Origin: an uncultured Archangium sp.
GTDB taxonomy: Bacteria > Myxococcota > Myxococcia > Myxococcales > Myxococcaceae
Direction: 5' to 3'
NCBI GenBank assembly: GCA_946479335.1
Contig: CAMLFP010000197.1
Coordinates: 1 to 10,099 of the forward strand
Length of the DNA stretch: 10,099 bases
Under the pieces are notes generated by a model. The model was given only the letters and a program-made list of their open reading frames with translations, ran no database searches and was not told the origin of the DNA. Position 1 is the first letter of the stretch; every line of letters begins with the position of its first letter. Positions 1-7,302 of the stretch are shown in pieces. Made by a program: the position numbers and the translations under genes.

Positions 1-111
1 AAGCGCAAGCTCCTCGAGAAGCAGAAGGAGGGCAAGAAGCGCATGAAGTCGGTGGGCGTGGTCGAGCTCCCGCAGGAGGCCTTCCTCGCCGTGCTGAAGT
101 CGGAGGAGTGA
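1..111 (+). CDS. lepA: LepA / elongation factor 4, C-terminal end (partial)
   Basis: The window opens inside a reading frame that ends at TGA 109-111 and encodes the last 36 residues of a protein. The tail is rich in Lys and Arg, with [16 protein letters not shown] followed by [13 protein letters not shown]. This matches the very conserved C-terminus of LepA (EF-4), the ribosome-associated GTPase that acts on stalled or mistranslocated ribosomes. The C-terminal domain contacts the ribosomal A-site region. The gene lies one base upstream of lepB, the classical lepA-lepB operon order. The ribosome binding site for lepB lies inside the last lepA codons. The GTPase domains are outside the window, so only the tail can be judged. 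Confidence 0.93.
   Translation, partial: KRKLLEKQKEGKKRMKSVGVVELPQEAFLAVLKSEE
102..108 (+). promoter_or_regulatory. Ribosome binding site for lepB, embedded in lepA
   Basis: GGAGGAG lies four bases before the GTG start at 113 (six bases if only GGAGG is counted). It overlaps the Glu-Glu codons and precedes the lepA stop. It supports the GTG start of lepB and suggests tight coupling of lepA and lepB translation. Confidence 0.75.
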
Positions 112-112
112 C

Positions 113-1426
113 GTGGCCGGCTCGAAGCTGAACGTCGCGATCACCTCGAAGCTGTCGGCCGACGAGCTCAAGGTGATCAACCAGTGGCGCTGGTTCGATC
201 GGCTGGTGAGCCTCTGGGCGCCGGTCACCGTGCTGGCGCTGGTCTTCGTGGTCTACCTGACCATCGTCGAGTCGGTGGTGTGCACGTACCTGTGGCTCCA
301 GCCGCTGATGCAGGGGCTCGGCATCATCTGCTTCCTGTGGTGGGTCGCGCTGCTGCTGCTGCGCACGCCGCTGGGCAAGAAGTGGAACCTCCCGCGCGCC
401 GCGCGCTACCTCGCCGAAGAGCACCTCGCGGAGGCCGACGCGCTGGTGAAGAAGGCGAAGGGCAAGCTCAAGGACAAGGACCTCGAGGAGCTCGCCGACG
501 CCGCGCGAGAGCTGCTGCGCACGTACGCAAAGCCGACCGCGGAGATCGAAGGCGCGTCGGTGGCGTTCGCCAAGCGCGTCGACAAGGCGCTGGCGAGCTA
601 CCGCGGCGGAGCGCTCGACGCGGGCGGCGGCTTCGTCAAGGCGCTGGCCATCGCGCTCGCCTTCCGCGCGGTGTTGTTGGACCCGTTCAAGATTCCCTCC
701 GGGTCGATGCTGCCGACGCTGGAGCTGGGCGATCAGATCTTCGTCAACAAGTTCCTCTACGGCGTGCGGTTGCCGTTCACCAACTACGTGCCCTTCGTGC
801 TGGTCCGCGAGCCGAAGAAGGGCGACGTGATCGTCTTCAACAACCCGACCGACCCGAGCGTCGATTACGTCAAGCGCATCGTCGGCACGCCGGGCGACGT
901 GCTGACCTTCACCGAAGACGGGCTGGTGCTGAACGGCGCGCTCGCGCCGCGCACCATCGACAACCCGAACTTCGCCACCTGGGAGCACCCGGAGGTCACC
1001 ATCACCAGCGTCCCGATGTTCCGGTACTGGCTGACGACGTGGTTCACCGATGACTGGCACGAGCGCCGCGGCACGCTGTACCGCGAGTCGTTCGACGGCG
1101 CGCCGCACCTGATCATCGACACCCCGGAGCAGCGCTCGGTGACGCTGCAGATCCAACACGAGAAGCAGGTGACGGTGCCGCCAGGTCACGTGTTCGTGAT
1201 GGGCGACAACCGCAACAACTCCGCCGACAGCCGGTTGGGCCTGGGCAGCGGGAGCAACTCCACCGAGTTCGTGCCGTTCGGCAACATCAAGGGCAAGGCG
1301 ACGGTGATCTGGTTCTCGCTCTCGCACGGCGGGTTCCTGAGCTCGGTCTTCGGCGGCACCGGCCTGCGCTACGACCGGTTCTTCAAGCCCGTGACGATGT
1401 GCGAAGGAGAGCCGCTGCGGCCCTGA
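113..1426 (+). CDS. lepB: Signal peptidase I with extended N-terminal membrane/cytoplasmic region
   Basis: Type I signal peptidase (family S26), which removes signal peptides from exported proteins at the outer face of the inner membrane. The conserved boxes are clear. PSGSMLPTL at 195-203 holds the nucleophile Ser198. DYVKRIVGTPGD at 251-262 holds the general base Lys254. GHVFVMGDNRNNSADSR at 358-374 is the last conserved box. About 90 residues separate the Lys box from the last box, as in proteobacterial LepB. At 437 residues it is much longer than the roughly 320 of E. coli LepB, and the extra is N-terminal. Hydrophobic segments lie near 33-53, 62-83 and 173-190, with a charged, probably helical stretch (about 86-172) between the second and third. 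If the catalytic domain is periplasmic, that stretch is cytoplasmic and the first segment is additional to the E. coli pattern. GTG 113 is chosen for its strong ribosome binding site and one-base gap from lepA. Confidence 0.95.
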   Translation: MAGSKLNVAITSKLSADELKVINQWRWFDRLVSLWAPVTVLALVFVVYLTIVESVVCTYLWLQPLMQGLGIICFLWWVALLLLRTPLGKKWNLPRAARYLAEEHLAEADALVKKAKGKLKDKDLEELADAARELLRTYAKPTAEIEGASVAFAKRVDKALASYRGGALDAGGGFVKALAIALAFRAVLLDPFKIPSGSMLPTLELGDQIFVNKFLYGVRLPFTNYVPFVLVREPKKGDVIVFNNPTDPSVDYVKRIVGTPGDVLTFTEDGLVLNGALAPRTIDNPNFATWEHPEVTITSVPMFRYWLTTWFTDDWHERRGTLYRESFDGAPHLIIDTPEQRSVTLQIQHEKQVTVPPGHVFVMGDNRNNSADSRLGLGSGSNSTEFVPFGNIKGKATVIWFSLSHGGFLSSVFGGTGLRYDRFFKPVTMCEGEPLRP

Positions 1427-1456
1427 GTTTTACGGCCTTGACGCGTCGCAGAACCC

Positions 1457-1888
1457 ATGCGACGTGCCCGTCTCGTGCGACGAAACGGCGAGACCAACCC
1501 CGTCACGTACCTGATGATCCTCGCGTTGGCTGCCGCGGGCTTCTACGCGTACCACGTGGCCCCCGTGTACTGGGACAACCTCGAGGCGAAGGAGGCCGTC
1601 GGTCAGGCCTTCAACGTGTACTGGCTCGACGGCGAGAAGCCCGCGCGTGAGCGCCTGCTGATTCGCCTCAATGACAAGGGCCTCGGCACGCACCTGGTCG
1701 TCGACGAGAACGGCGTGGAGAGCTGGAAGCCCGGCCTCGGCGTCGACCCCGACAACGTCATCATCAACGACGAGAACGGCCGCCTGACGGTGCGCATCAC
1801 CTACGACCGCGTGGTGGAGTTCGCGCCGCTCAAGAAGCGCAAGACCTTCCACATCGTCGCCGAGAAGGTCGGCAACAAGGGCAAGTGA
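1457..1888 (+). CDS. Small membrane-anchored protein, DUF4845-like
   Basis: A 143-residue protein with a short basic N-terminus, one transmembrane segment at about 17-35, and a hydrophilic C-terminal domain presumably in the periplasm. Its layout resembles the DUF4845 family: a TM followed by a short helical region with AP-Y, then a beta-rich end with VRITYDRVVEFAPL. That family commonly sits directly after lepB in proteobacteria, and this gene starts 30 bases after lepB. No function is established, so none is claimed. The start is uncertain because neither ATG 1457 nor the in-frame GTG at 1475 (giving 137 residues) has a recognisable ribosome binding site. The stop overlaps the GTG of pyrB as GTGA. 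The family link was judged by eye and is moderate; the coding call is firmer. Confidence 0.7.
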   Translation: MRRARLVRRNGETNPVTYLMILALAAAGFYAYHVAPVYWDNLEAKEAVGQAFNVYWLDGEKPARERLLIRLNDKGLGTHLVVDENGVESWKPGLGVDPDNVIINDENGRLTVRITYDRVVEFAPLKKRKTFHIVAEKVGNKGK

Positions 1889-2781
1889 GCACCACGCGGC
1901 ACCTGTTGGGCATCGAAGGGCTCGGCCGGGCCGCGCTGGAGCAGTTGCTTTCTCGCGCCCACGAGTACCGCGAAGGCAACGTCGGCGGCCGGCACCTCGC
2001 GGGCCGGGTCGTCGCCAACGTCTTCTACGAGGCCTCCACGCGCACGCGCTCGAGCTTCGAGGTGGCCGCCGCGGGGCTGGGCGCGCACGTCCTCAACTGG
2101 ACCGTCACCGGCTCATCGGCGGCGAAGGGTGAGACGCTGGTCGACACCGCGAAGAACATCGCCGCGCTGGGCGTGAGCATCATCGTGGTGCGGCACCAGA
2201 GCAGTGGCGCGGCGGCGCTGGTCGCGCGCTCGGTCGGCTGCGCGGTGGTCAACGCCGGTGACGGGCAGCACGAGCACCCCTCGCAGGCGCTGTTGGACGC
2301 GTACACGTTGTGGCGCCGCTGGGGTTCGCTCGAGGGGAAGCGCGTGGTGATCGTCGGCGACGTGCTGCACAGCCGCGTGGCGCGCTCGAACCTGCACTGC
2401 CTCAAGGCGCTGGGCGCGAACGTCGTCTTCTGCGGGCCTCCGACCATGCTGCCCTCGGCGCTGGGCGAGCTCGGCGTCGAGGTGACGACGCGCCTCGACG
2501 TGGCGCTCGAGGCCGCCGACGCGGTGATGATGCTGCGCATCCAGAAGGAGCGGCAGTCTGACGCGCTCTTCCCGAGCGCCGACGAGTACCACCGCCGGTG
2601 GGGGCTCACGAACGAGCGCGCCGCGGCGTTGAAGAGCGAGGCCGTCGTGTTGCACCCGGGCCCGGTGAATCGCGGCCTCGAGCTCTCGCCGGAGGTCGCC
2701 GACGGGCAGCGCAGCCTGATCCTCGAGCAGGTCGAGAACGGCGTCGCGGTGCGCAAGGCCATCCTGGAGTCGGTGTCATGA
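1885..2781 (+). CDS. pyrB: Aspartate carbamoyltransferase catalytic chain
   Basis: Catalyses carbamoyl phosphate plus aspartate to N-carbamoyl-aspartate, the committed step of pyrimidine synthesis, in the cytoplasm. The 298 residues match a normal catalytic chain. The carbamoyl-phosphate loop STRTRSSFE is at 51-59 and the mobile loop with Lys81 (SSAAKGET) at 77-84. Arg103 follows, then HPSQALLD at 131-138, the Arg164 region (GDVLHSR) and RIQKER at 218-223. HPGPVNRG is at 257-264. All the usual substrate-binding residues appear present. HPGPVNRG is the form typical of Bacillus/Aquifex-type chains rather than the E. coli HPLPR. The GTG start overlaps the preceding stop (GTGA) with AAGGG just upstream. 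The next gene starts within its stop codon and is a degenerate dihydroorotase. No pyrI regulatory chain follows, so the holoenzyme is probably PyrB plus the dihydroorotase-like protein. Confidence 0.96.
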   Translation: MSTTRHLLGIEGLGRAALEQLLSRAHEYREGNVGGRHLAGRVVANVFYEASTRTRSSFEVAAAGLGAHVLNWTVTGSSAAKGETLVDTAKNIAALGVSIIVVRHQSSGAAALVARSVGCAVVNAGDGQHEHPSQALLDAYTLWRRWGSLEGKRVVIVGDVLHSRVARSNLHCLKALGANVVFCGPPTMLPSALGELGVEVTTRLDVALEAADAVMMLRIQKERQSDALFPSADEYHRRWGLTNERAAALKSEAVVLHPGPVNRGLELSPEVADGQRSLILEQVENGVAVRKAILESVS

Positions 2782-3886
2782 GGCTGGTGCTGCGCGGTGG
2801 CCAGTTGCTCGACCCGGCGACGAAGCGGGACGCGCCGGGCGAGGTGTTGATCGTCGACGGCGAGATCGCCGCGGTGGCTCCGAAGGTCGACGCGACGGGC
2901 GCGCGGGTGATCGATGTCTCGGGTGGGGTAGTCGTGCCGGGCTTCGTCGATCTGCACAGCGTCCTCACCGATGAGCGCGATGTCGACGCGGCGCTGCGCG
3001 GCGGGTTCACGACGGTGGTCACCGTGCCTGCCAGCGATTCGATCTCGTCTGACCGCCTGCGCGTCATCAAGGCCGCGCCGCTGACGCGCAACCTCGCCGG
3101 CGACGAACTCGGAGAGACCGACAGCGGCTCGCCGGTGTTGAGCCAGGGCTTCGCGCCCATCTCTCGCGCGGGCGTCATGCGTCGCGCGCTGCGGTACTCG
3201 GCGGGCTTCGACACGCTCCTGATGGTGCACGCCGAAGACAAGTCGCTCAGCGGGCCCGGCGTCATCGGCTTCGGCCTGACCGCGACGCGCCTCGGGCTGC
3301 TGGGGGTGCCGGAGTCTGCGGAGACGTCGGTCGTCGCGCGCGATCTCCTGATCCTCGAAGAGACCGGCGGCCGGCTGCACTTTTCGCACCTCACGACCGC
3401 GCGCGCGGTCGAGCTCGTCGCCGACGCCAGGCGCCGCGGGCTCAAGGTCACTTGCGACGTCACGCCGCATCACCTCACGAGAGACACGCGCGCCGCGGAG
3501 GGCTACTCGCTCGACGCGCGCGTGTGGCCGCCGCTGCGCAACGAGCGCGACGTCGCCGCGCTCCAGCAGGGGCTGCGCGACGGCGCCATCGACGCGCTGG
3601 CGTGCGATCACGTGCGCGTCGACGTGTTGGACCGCGAACACCCGTTCGAGTCGTGCGCGCCGGGCTGTGAAGCCTTCGAGCAGGCGCTCCCCGCGGCGAA
3701 GGCTGCCGGGCTCTCGCTGTCGCGCACCGTCGAGGTGCTGGCGACCGCGCCCGCGCGCTTGCTGGGCCTGAAGGCGGGGCTCACGCCGGGCGTCGCCGCC
3801 GCCATCACGGTCATTGATTCATCTACCTGGAGCGTCCGCGGTTCGATCATCGGCGCCCGCCACACCTTCCCCGCAGGAGTCGTCAC

Positions 3887-3890
<4 letters not shown>
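2778..3890 (+). CDS. Dihydroorotase-like protein, probably catalytically inactive (PyrC' / pseudo-DHOase)
   Basis: A 370-residue amidohydrolase-fold protein related to type I dihydroorotase, about 50 residues shorter than the usual 420-430. The fold is recognisable from VVVPGFVDLH at 51-60, GGFTTVV at 75-81, MVHAED at 149-154, HFSHLTTA at 201-208, VTCDVTPHHL at 224-233 and CDH at 276-278. Key residues are missing. The HxH metal pair is His60-Ser61-Val62. The SDDGRPV segment with the catalytic Asp aligns to SQGFAPI at 122-128. NPPLR is WPPLR at 250-254, and the DHAPH loop is DHVRV at 277-281. The stretch between the first His and GGFTT is about nine residues shorter than usual. His151, His204 and Asp277 remain. 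In Pseudomonas a similar inactive PyrC' is needed for assembly of aspartate carbamoyltransferase, and the overlapping ATGA junction with pyrB points to the same structural role. GGAG at 2766-2769 supports the start. Confidence 0.88.
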
Positions 3891-4998
<1,108 letters not shown>

Positions 4999-5002
<4 letters not shown>

Positions 5003-5640
5003 GCGCCGCGCCGCACCCGTTCCTGGAGGAGCTGATCTCCTTCGCCACGCCGGAGAGCACCAAGAGCGATCTGCTCGCGGCGCGCACCACGTACTTCGAG
5101 AAGACCGGCGAGGTGTTCGACGAAGATCGGCAGATCGAGCTCCGGCTGGCGGGCTTCCTCGAGCACTACGTGTGCGATCGCGTCGCGCCGCACTTCGGCA
5201 AGACGCCCGCGCGCGAGCGCTACGAGCAGGCGCTGCGTGAAGGCGACGTGGCGCGCGCCACCGGTTTCCGCGCGTTGACGGAGACGCTGCACGGGCTCTT
5301 CCAGGTCGAGAAGATCTCGGCCGGCGAAGTGGAGCTGACCACGCTCTTTGGCGGCGTCACGCGCGACGTCACCGAGCGGCGGCACATCGTCGGGCTCGCG
5401 GTGGGTGACGTGATCGAGGCGCGCCTCATCCCCTTCGATGGGCACTTCCACTTCTCGCCGTCGTACTGCTTCCACCCGCACGAGGCGGCGCCGTTGATCC
5501 GCGCGGAGGCGCAGCGGTTGATGCGCGATGGCGTCGACGAGCAGGCCTTCGTCTTCGAGTGTGCGCTGCGCGCGCTGAAGGTCGATCGCTACCGGCAGAT
5601 CGCGGTGGAGAAGATCTACGACTTCTCCGCGCGGCGTTAG
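4999..5640 (+). CDS. Conserved-looking hypothetical protein coupled to carA
   Basis: I do not recognise this 213-residue protein. It is soluble, with no signal peptide or membrane segment. The N-terminal half (about 1-100) looks helical and contains DEDRQIELRLAGFLEHYVCDR at 41-61, a pattern of acidic and aromatic residues ending in Asp-Arg. The middle (about 105-155) looks beta-rich, with LFQVEKI, VELTTLFGG and GDVIEARLIPFDG, followed by HFSPSYCFHPHEA at 151-163. The C-terminus (about 165-213) looks helical again. The ATG overlaps the carA stop as ATGA, which argues that it is a real, translationally coupled gene, although there is only a weak GGTGA upstream. Its base composition and codon use match its neighbours. 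A role linked to pyrimidine or carbamoyl phosphate metabolism is possible only by position. Its TAG overlaps the stop of the convergent PilZ gene. Confidence 0.82.
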
Positions 5641-6008
5641 CGGCAGTCGAGCAGCTCGAGGAAGTCGCGCAGCCGCTCCAGCTCGTCGTCGTCGATCGCG
5701 TCGAACTCGAGGCCGAAGCCAGAAACAGAGACGCTGACATGTTCTGCGGCGCGGGTGCGCACGTCGAGGCGGGCCCGCCCGATGCGCGCCACCCGCACGT
5801 GGGCCGCGAGGTTCGCGCCACCGGGGAGCGGCATCGACAGCGTCGCCCCCTCGTCGATCTGCAGGTCGTCGAGCCCCGCGACCTCCTCGAGAAAGCCGCC
5901 CGTCTCGGAGATCTCCAGCAGCCGCGCGCGCACCGCGAGCCCGTTCATGTCGAGCTCAAGTCGCGACGGAATCTCACAGCGGTAACGCACGGGGCGAGGC
6001 GTCGGCAC
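5637..6008 (-). CDS. PilZ-domain protein with degenerate c-di-GMP motifs
   Basis: A small PilZ-like protein of 123 residues from GTG 6008. An upstream TTG at 6038 would add 10 residues. Neither start has a convincing ribosome binding site, so the N-terminus is uncertain. The beta-barrel pattern fits PilZ: VRYRCEIPSRLELD, then ARLLEISETGGFLEE, an AAHVRVARI strand, FGLEFDAI near the end, and a final acidic-leucine helix. Canonical PilZ domains bind c-di-GMP through RxxxR and (D/N)xSxxG. Here the Arg motif is only approximated by R5, R8 and R10, and the second motif is ExSxxG with Glu32 in place of Asp/Asn (Ser34 and Gly37 kept). Binding may therefore be weak or lost. It is divergent from a canonical PilZ gene on the other strand and convergent with the carA-linked gene, with overlapping stop codons. 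Confidence 0.75.
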   Translation of the reverse strand: MPTPRPVRYRCEIPSRLELDMNGLAVRARLLEISETGGFLEEVAGLDDLQIDEGATLSMPLPGGANLAAHVRVARIGRARLDVRTRAAEHVSVSVSGFGLEFDAIDDDELERLRDFLELLDCR

Positions 6009-6088
6009 GCCACGAAGGTGACACGACGCGCGCGACAACAGGCGGCCAAAAATCCCGGAGGTGCTGTGATGTGTTGAAAACGCCCCAG

Positions 6089-6116
6089 TTGACGCTGTAC
6101 GAGTCGAATTTCTACT
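6089..6116 (+). promoter_or_regulatory. Possible sigma70-type promoter for the canonical PilZ gene
   Basis: TTGACG at 6089-6094 (five of six to TTGACA) is followed after 16 bases by TCTACT at 6111-6116 (four of six to TATAAT). It lies in the locally A/T-richer intergenic patch. It would give a leader of roughly 70 bases before GTG 6196 and could drive the PilZ-phosphoesterase-psd-hisS group. Based on eye matching only. Confidence 0.42.
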
Positions 6117-6122
6117 CTTCAG

Positions 6123-6139
6123 GGCAGTGGTGGCAGTGG
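6123..6139 (+). repeat. Short tandem direct repeat in the 5' leader
   Basis: GGCAGTGG occurs at 6123-6130 and 6132-6139, with a nine-base period. A related GGCAGTGA spans the start codon of the PilZ gene at 6192-6199. The copies are short and could be chance in G-rich DNA, or could be a protein or RNA binding site near the predicted transcription start. Confidence 0.35.
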
Positions 6140-6184
6140 AGCCATCCGGGGGGACCGCAGCGGGTTTGTAGAGCTTGCGTCATC

Positions 6185-6189
6185 GGAGG
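6185..6189 (+). promoter_or_regulatory. Ribosome binding site that decides the PilZ start
   Basis: GGAGG lies six bases before GTG 6196, ideal spacing. It rules in the GTG and argues against the in-frame TTG at 6175, which lies upstream of this site. Confidence 0.8.
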
Positions 6190-6195
6190 CCGGCA

Positions 6196-6522
6196 GTGAC
6201 CAACAACAGAAAGTACGAACGCGTTCCCACAAAACTCCGATGTTGGTGTGAGGGAGAGAACGTCACCGTCTACGCGCGCATCGGCAACATGAGCGAAGGC
6301 GGGTTGTTCGTGCGCACCAGCACGCCGTTGGAGCGCGGCGCCACGGCGCGGTTGCGCTTCGGCACCGACGGCTTCGAGACCACGGCGCGCGTGGTGTGGA
6401 GCCGCTCCGAAGGGCAGGACGGGCCCGCAGGCATGGGGCTCGAGTTCGACGGCGCCGACGATCAGATTCGTGCGGCGATCCGGCGGATGATCGACGAAGA
6501 TCGTCGACTCACCGCCAACTAA
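6196..6522 (+). CDS. PilZ-domain c-di-GMP-binding protein
   Basis: A stand-alone PilZ domain of 108 residues starting at GTG 6196. Both ligand motifs are intact: RKYER at 5-9 (RxxxR) and NMSEGG at 31-36 (NxSxxG). The rest follows the barrel pattern: LFVRTSTPLERG, ATARLRFG, TTARVVWSR, then GMGLEFDG at 79-86 and a C-terminal helix with RAAIRRMIDE. It resembles the short PilZ proteins that form a large paralogous family in Myxococcus (TIGR02266 type). The family senses c-di-GMP and usually controls motility, polysaccharide or development through a partner protein; no specific target can be read here. It is divergent from the degenerate PilZ gene and 24 bases upstream of a metallophosphoesterase, probably co-transcribed with it. 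Confidence 0.9.
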   Translation: MTNNRKYERVPTKLRCWCEGENVTVYARIGNMSEGGLFVRTSTPLERGATARLRFGTDGFETTARVVWSRSEGQDGPAGMGLEFDGADDQIRAAIRRMIDEDRRLTAN

Positions 6523-6546
6523 CTTCGTCTTTTCGGGGCCCACGTT

Positions 6547-7278
6547 TTGCGCATCGCGATCATCTCCGACATCCACAGCAACATCGAAGCGCTCACCGAA
6601 GTGATGAAGACGATCGACAAGCAGAAGGTCGATCGCATCGTGTGTCTCGGCGACGTGGTCGGCTACGGCGCGTCGCCCAACCCGTGCTGCGACATCGTGC
6701 GCGCCAACGCGGAGATCACGCTGCTGGGCAACCACGACGCCGCCGTCGCCGGCCGCATGGACTACTCGTTCTATTACGACGCCGCCCGCCACGCGCTCGA
6801 CTGGTCGGCCAACGCGCTCGACGAAGACAAGCTCGAGTGGCTCCGCAGCCTGCCGTACACGTACCGCATCGGCGACGTGGGCTTCAGCCACGGCTCGCCC
6901 ATCGACCCGCGCTCGTACGAGTACATCTTCGCGCTCGAGCAGGCCCGCGAGCTGACGCCGTTCTCCGGCGATCTCCCGGAGGTCACGTTCATCGGGCACT
7001 CGCACCTGTGCAAGGCGTTCGCGCTGGGCTCCGGCGAGGTGAACGACGTGGTCGCCCAGAAGTTCGGCATCCGCAAAGGGTTCAAGTACATCATCAGCGT
7101 CGGCTCCGTCGGCCAGCCGCGCGACTACGACAACCGCGCGTGCTTCGTGATCCACGACACCGAGAACCGCACGGTGGAATATCTCCGCGTCGAGTACGAC
7201 ATCCAGACCTCGGCCCAGAAGATCTTCGACGCCGATCTCGCGCTGAACTTCGGAAAGAGACTCTTCCTCGGAGTCTGA
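6547..7278 (+). CDS. Calcineurin-like metallophosphoesterase
   Basis: A cytoplasmic 243-residue binuclear-metal phosphoesterase with all family motifs. Asp8 and His10 lie in SDIHSN, Asp36 in LGDVVGYG, and Asn62-His63-Asp64 in GNHD. His115 lies in SHGSP and His151/His153 in GHSH. This is the single-domain type related to YfcE and diadenosine-tetraphosphatase-like proteins (COG0639/COG0622 style). Likely substrates are phosphodiesters or nucleotides, but specificity cannot be inferred. The start is TTG 6547, which places MRIAIISDIH at the N-terminus exactly where the fold begins. No better start or strong ribosome binding site is visible, although GGGG occurs at 6536-6539. It sits between a c-di-GMP receptor and psd, so co-expression with both is likely. 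It shows no GGDEF, EAL or HD-GYP motifs, so it is not an obvious c-di-GMP enzyme. Confidence 0.92.
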   Translation: MRIAIISDIHSNIEALTEVMKTIDKQKVDRIVCLGDVVGYGASPNPCCDIVRANAEITLLGNHDAAVAGRMDYSFYYDAARHALDWSANALDEDKLEWLRSLPYTYRIGDVGFSHGSPIDPRSYEYIFALEQARELTPFSGDLPEVTFIGHSHLCKAFALGSGEVNDVVAQKFGIRKGFKYIISVGSVGQPRDYDNRACFVIHDTENRTVEYLRVEYDIQTSAQKIFDADLALNFGKRLFLGV

Positions 7279-7298
7279 GGCAGCGCTAAGCGCGCCTC
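7277..7298 (+). other. Small GC-rich hairpin between the phosphoesterase and psd
   Basis: Bases 7277-7281 and 7283-7286 pair with 7290-7298 around a TAA loop (7287-7289), giving nine base pairs with one bulged A at 7282. It overlaps the phosphoesterase stop codon and ends five bases before the psd ATG. No T-run follows, so it is not a standard terminator. It may affect psd translation or mRNA stability, or mean nothing. Confidence 0.35.
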
Positions 7299-7302
7299 TC
7301 CG

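Larger units (their letters stand above)
6009..6195. other. Divergent intergenic region between the two PilZ genes
   Basis: 187 bases separate the preferred starts of the two PilZ genes (157 if the - strand gene starts at TTG 6038). It is visibly more A/T-rich around 6045-6120 than the genes. It contains one plausible sigma70-like promoter on the + strand, a short direct repeat and the ribosome binding site of the right-hand gene. I found no clear promoter for the - strand gene and no recognisable c-di-GMP riboswitch. Confidence 0.6.

Noticed and set aside
1438..1443. TTGACG between lepB and the next gene as a possible -35 element
   Set aside because: No A/T-rich -10 element lies 15-19 bases downstream; the region is already coding or GC-rich.
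2598..2777. Upstream extension of the dihydroorotase-like reading frame by 60 codons
   Set aside because: The extension overlaps the end of pyrB and is Arg/Gly-rich nonsense. The ATG at 2778 has a good ribosome binding site and starts exactly where the family begins.
2025..3641. A long open frame of 538 codons on the - strand opposite pyrB and the dihydroorotase-like gene
   Set aside because: It lies wholly antisense to two well-supported genes and encodes low-complexity Arg/Ala/Val/His-rich sequence typical of the shadow frame in high-GC DNA.
5641..5690. Terminator between the carA-linked gene and the convergent PilZ gene
   Set aside because: Only a tiny palindrome (CGAGCAGCTCG) is seen, within coding sequence and without a T-run.
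6124..6150. Possible sigma54 promoter from TGGCAG near 6131
   Set aside because: No GC element (TTGC-like) at the required spacing.
6175..6195. TTG start at 6175 for the canonical PilZ gene
   Set aside because: The GGAGG at 6185-6189 lies after it and is ideally spaced for GTG 6196.
6039..6195. c-di-GMP riboswitch in the leader of the PilZ gene
   Set aside because: I could not find the conserved GEMM core or a matching stem arrangement.
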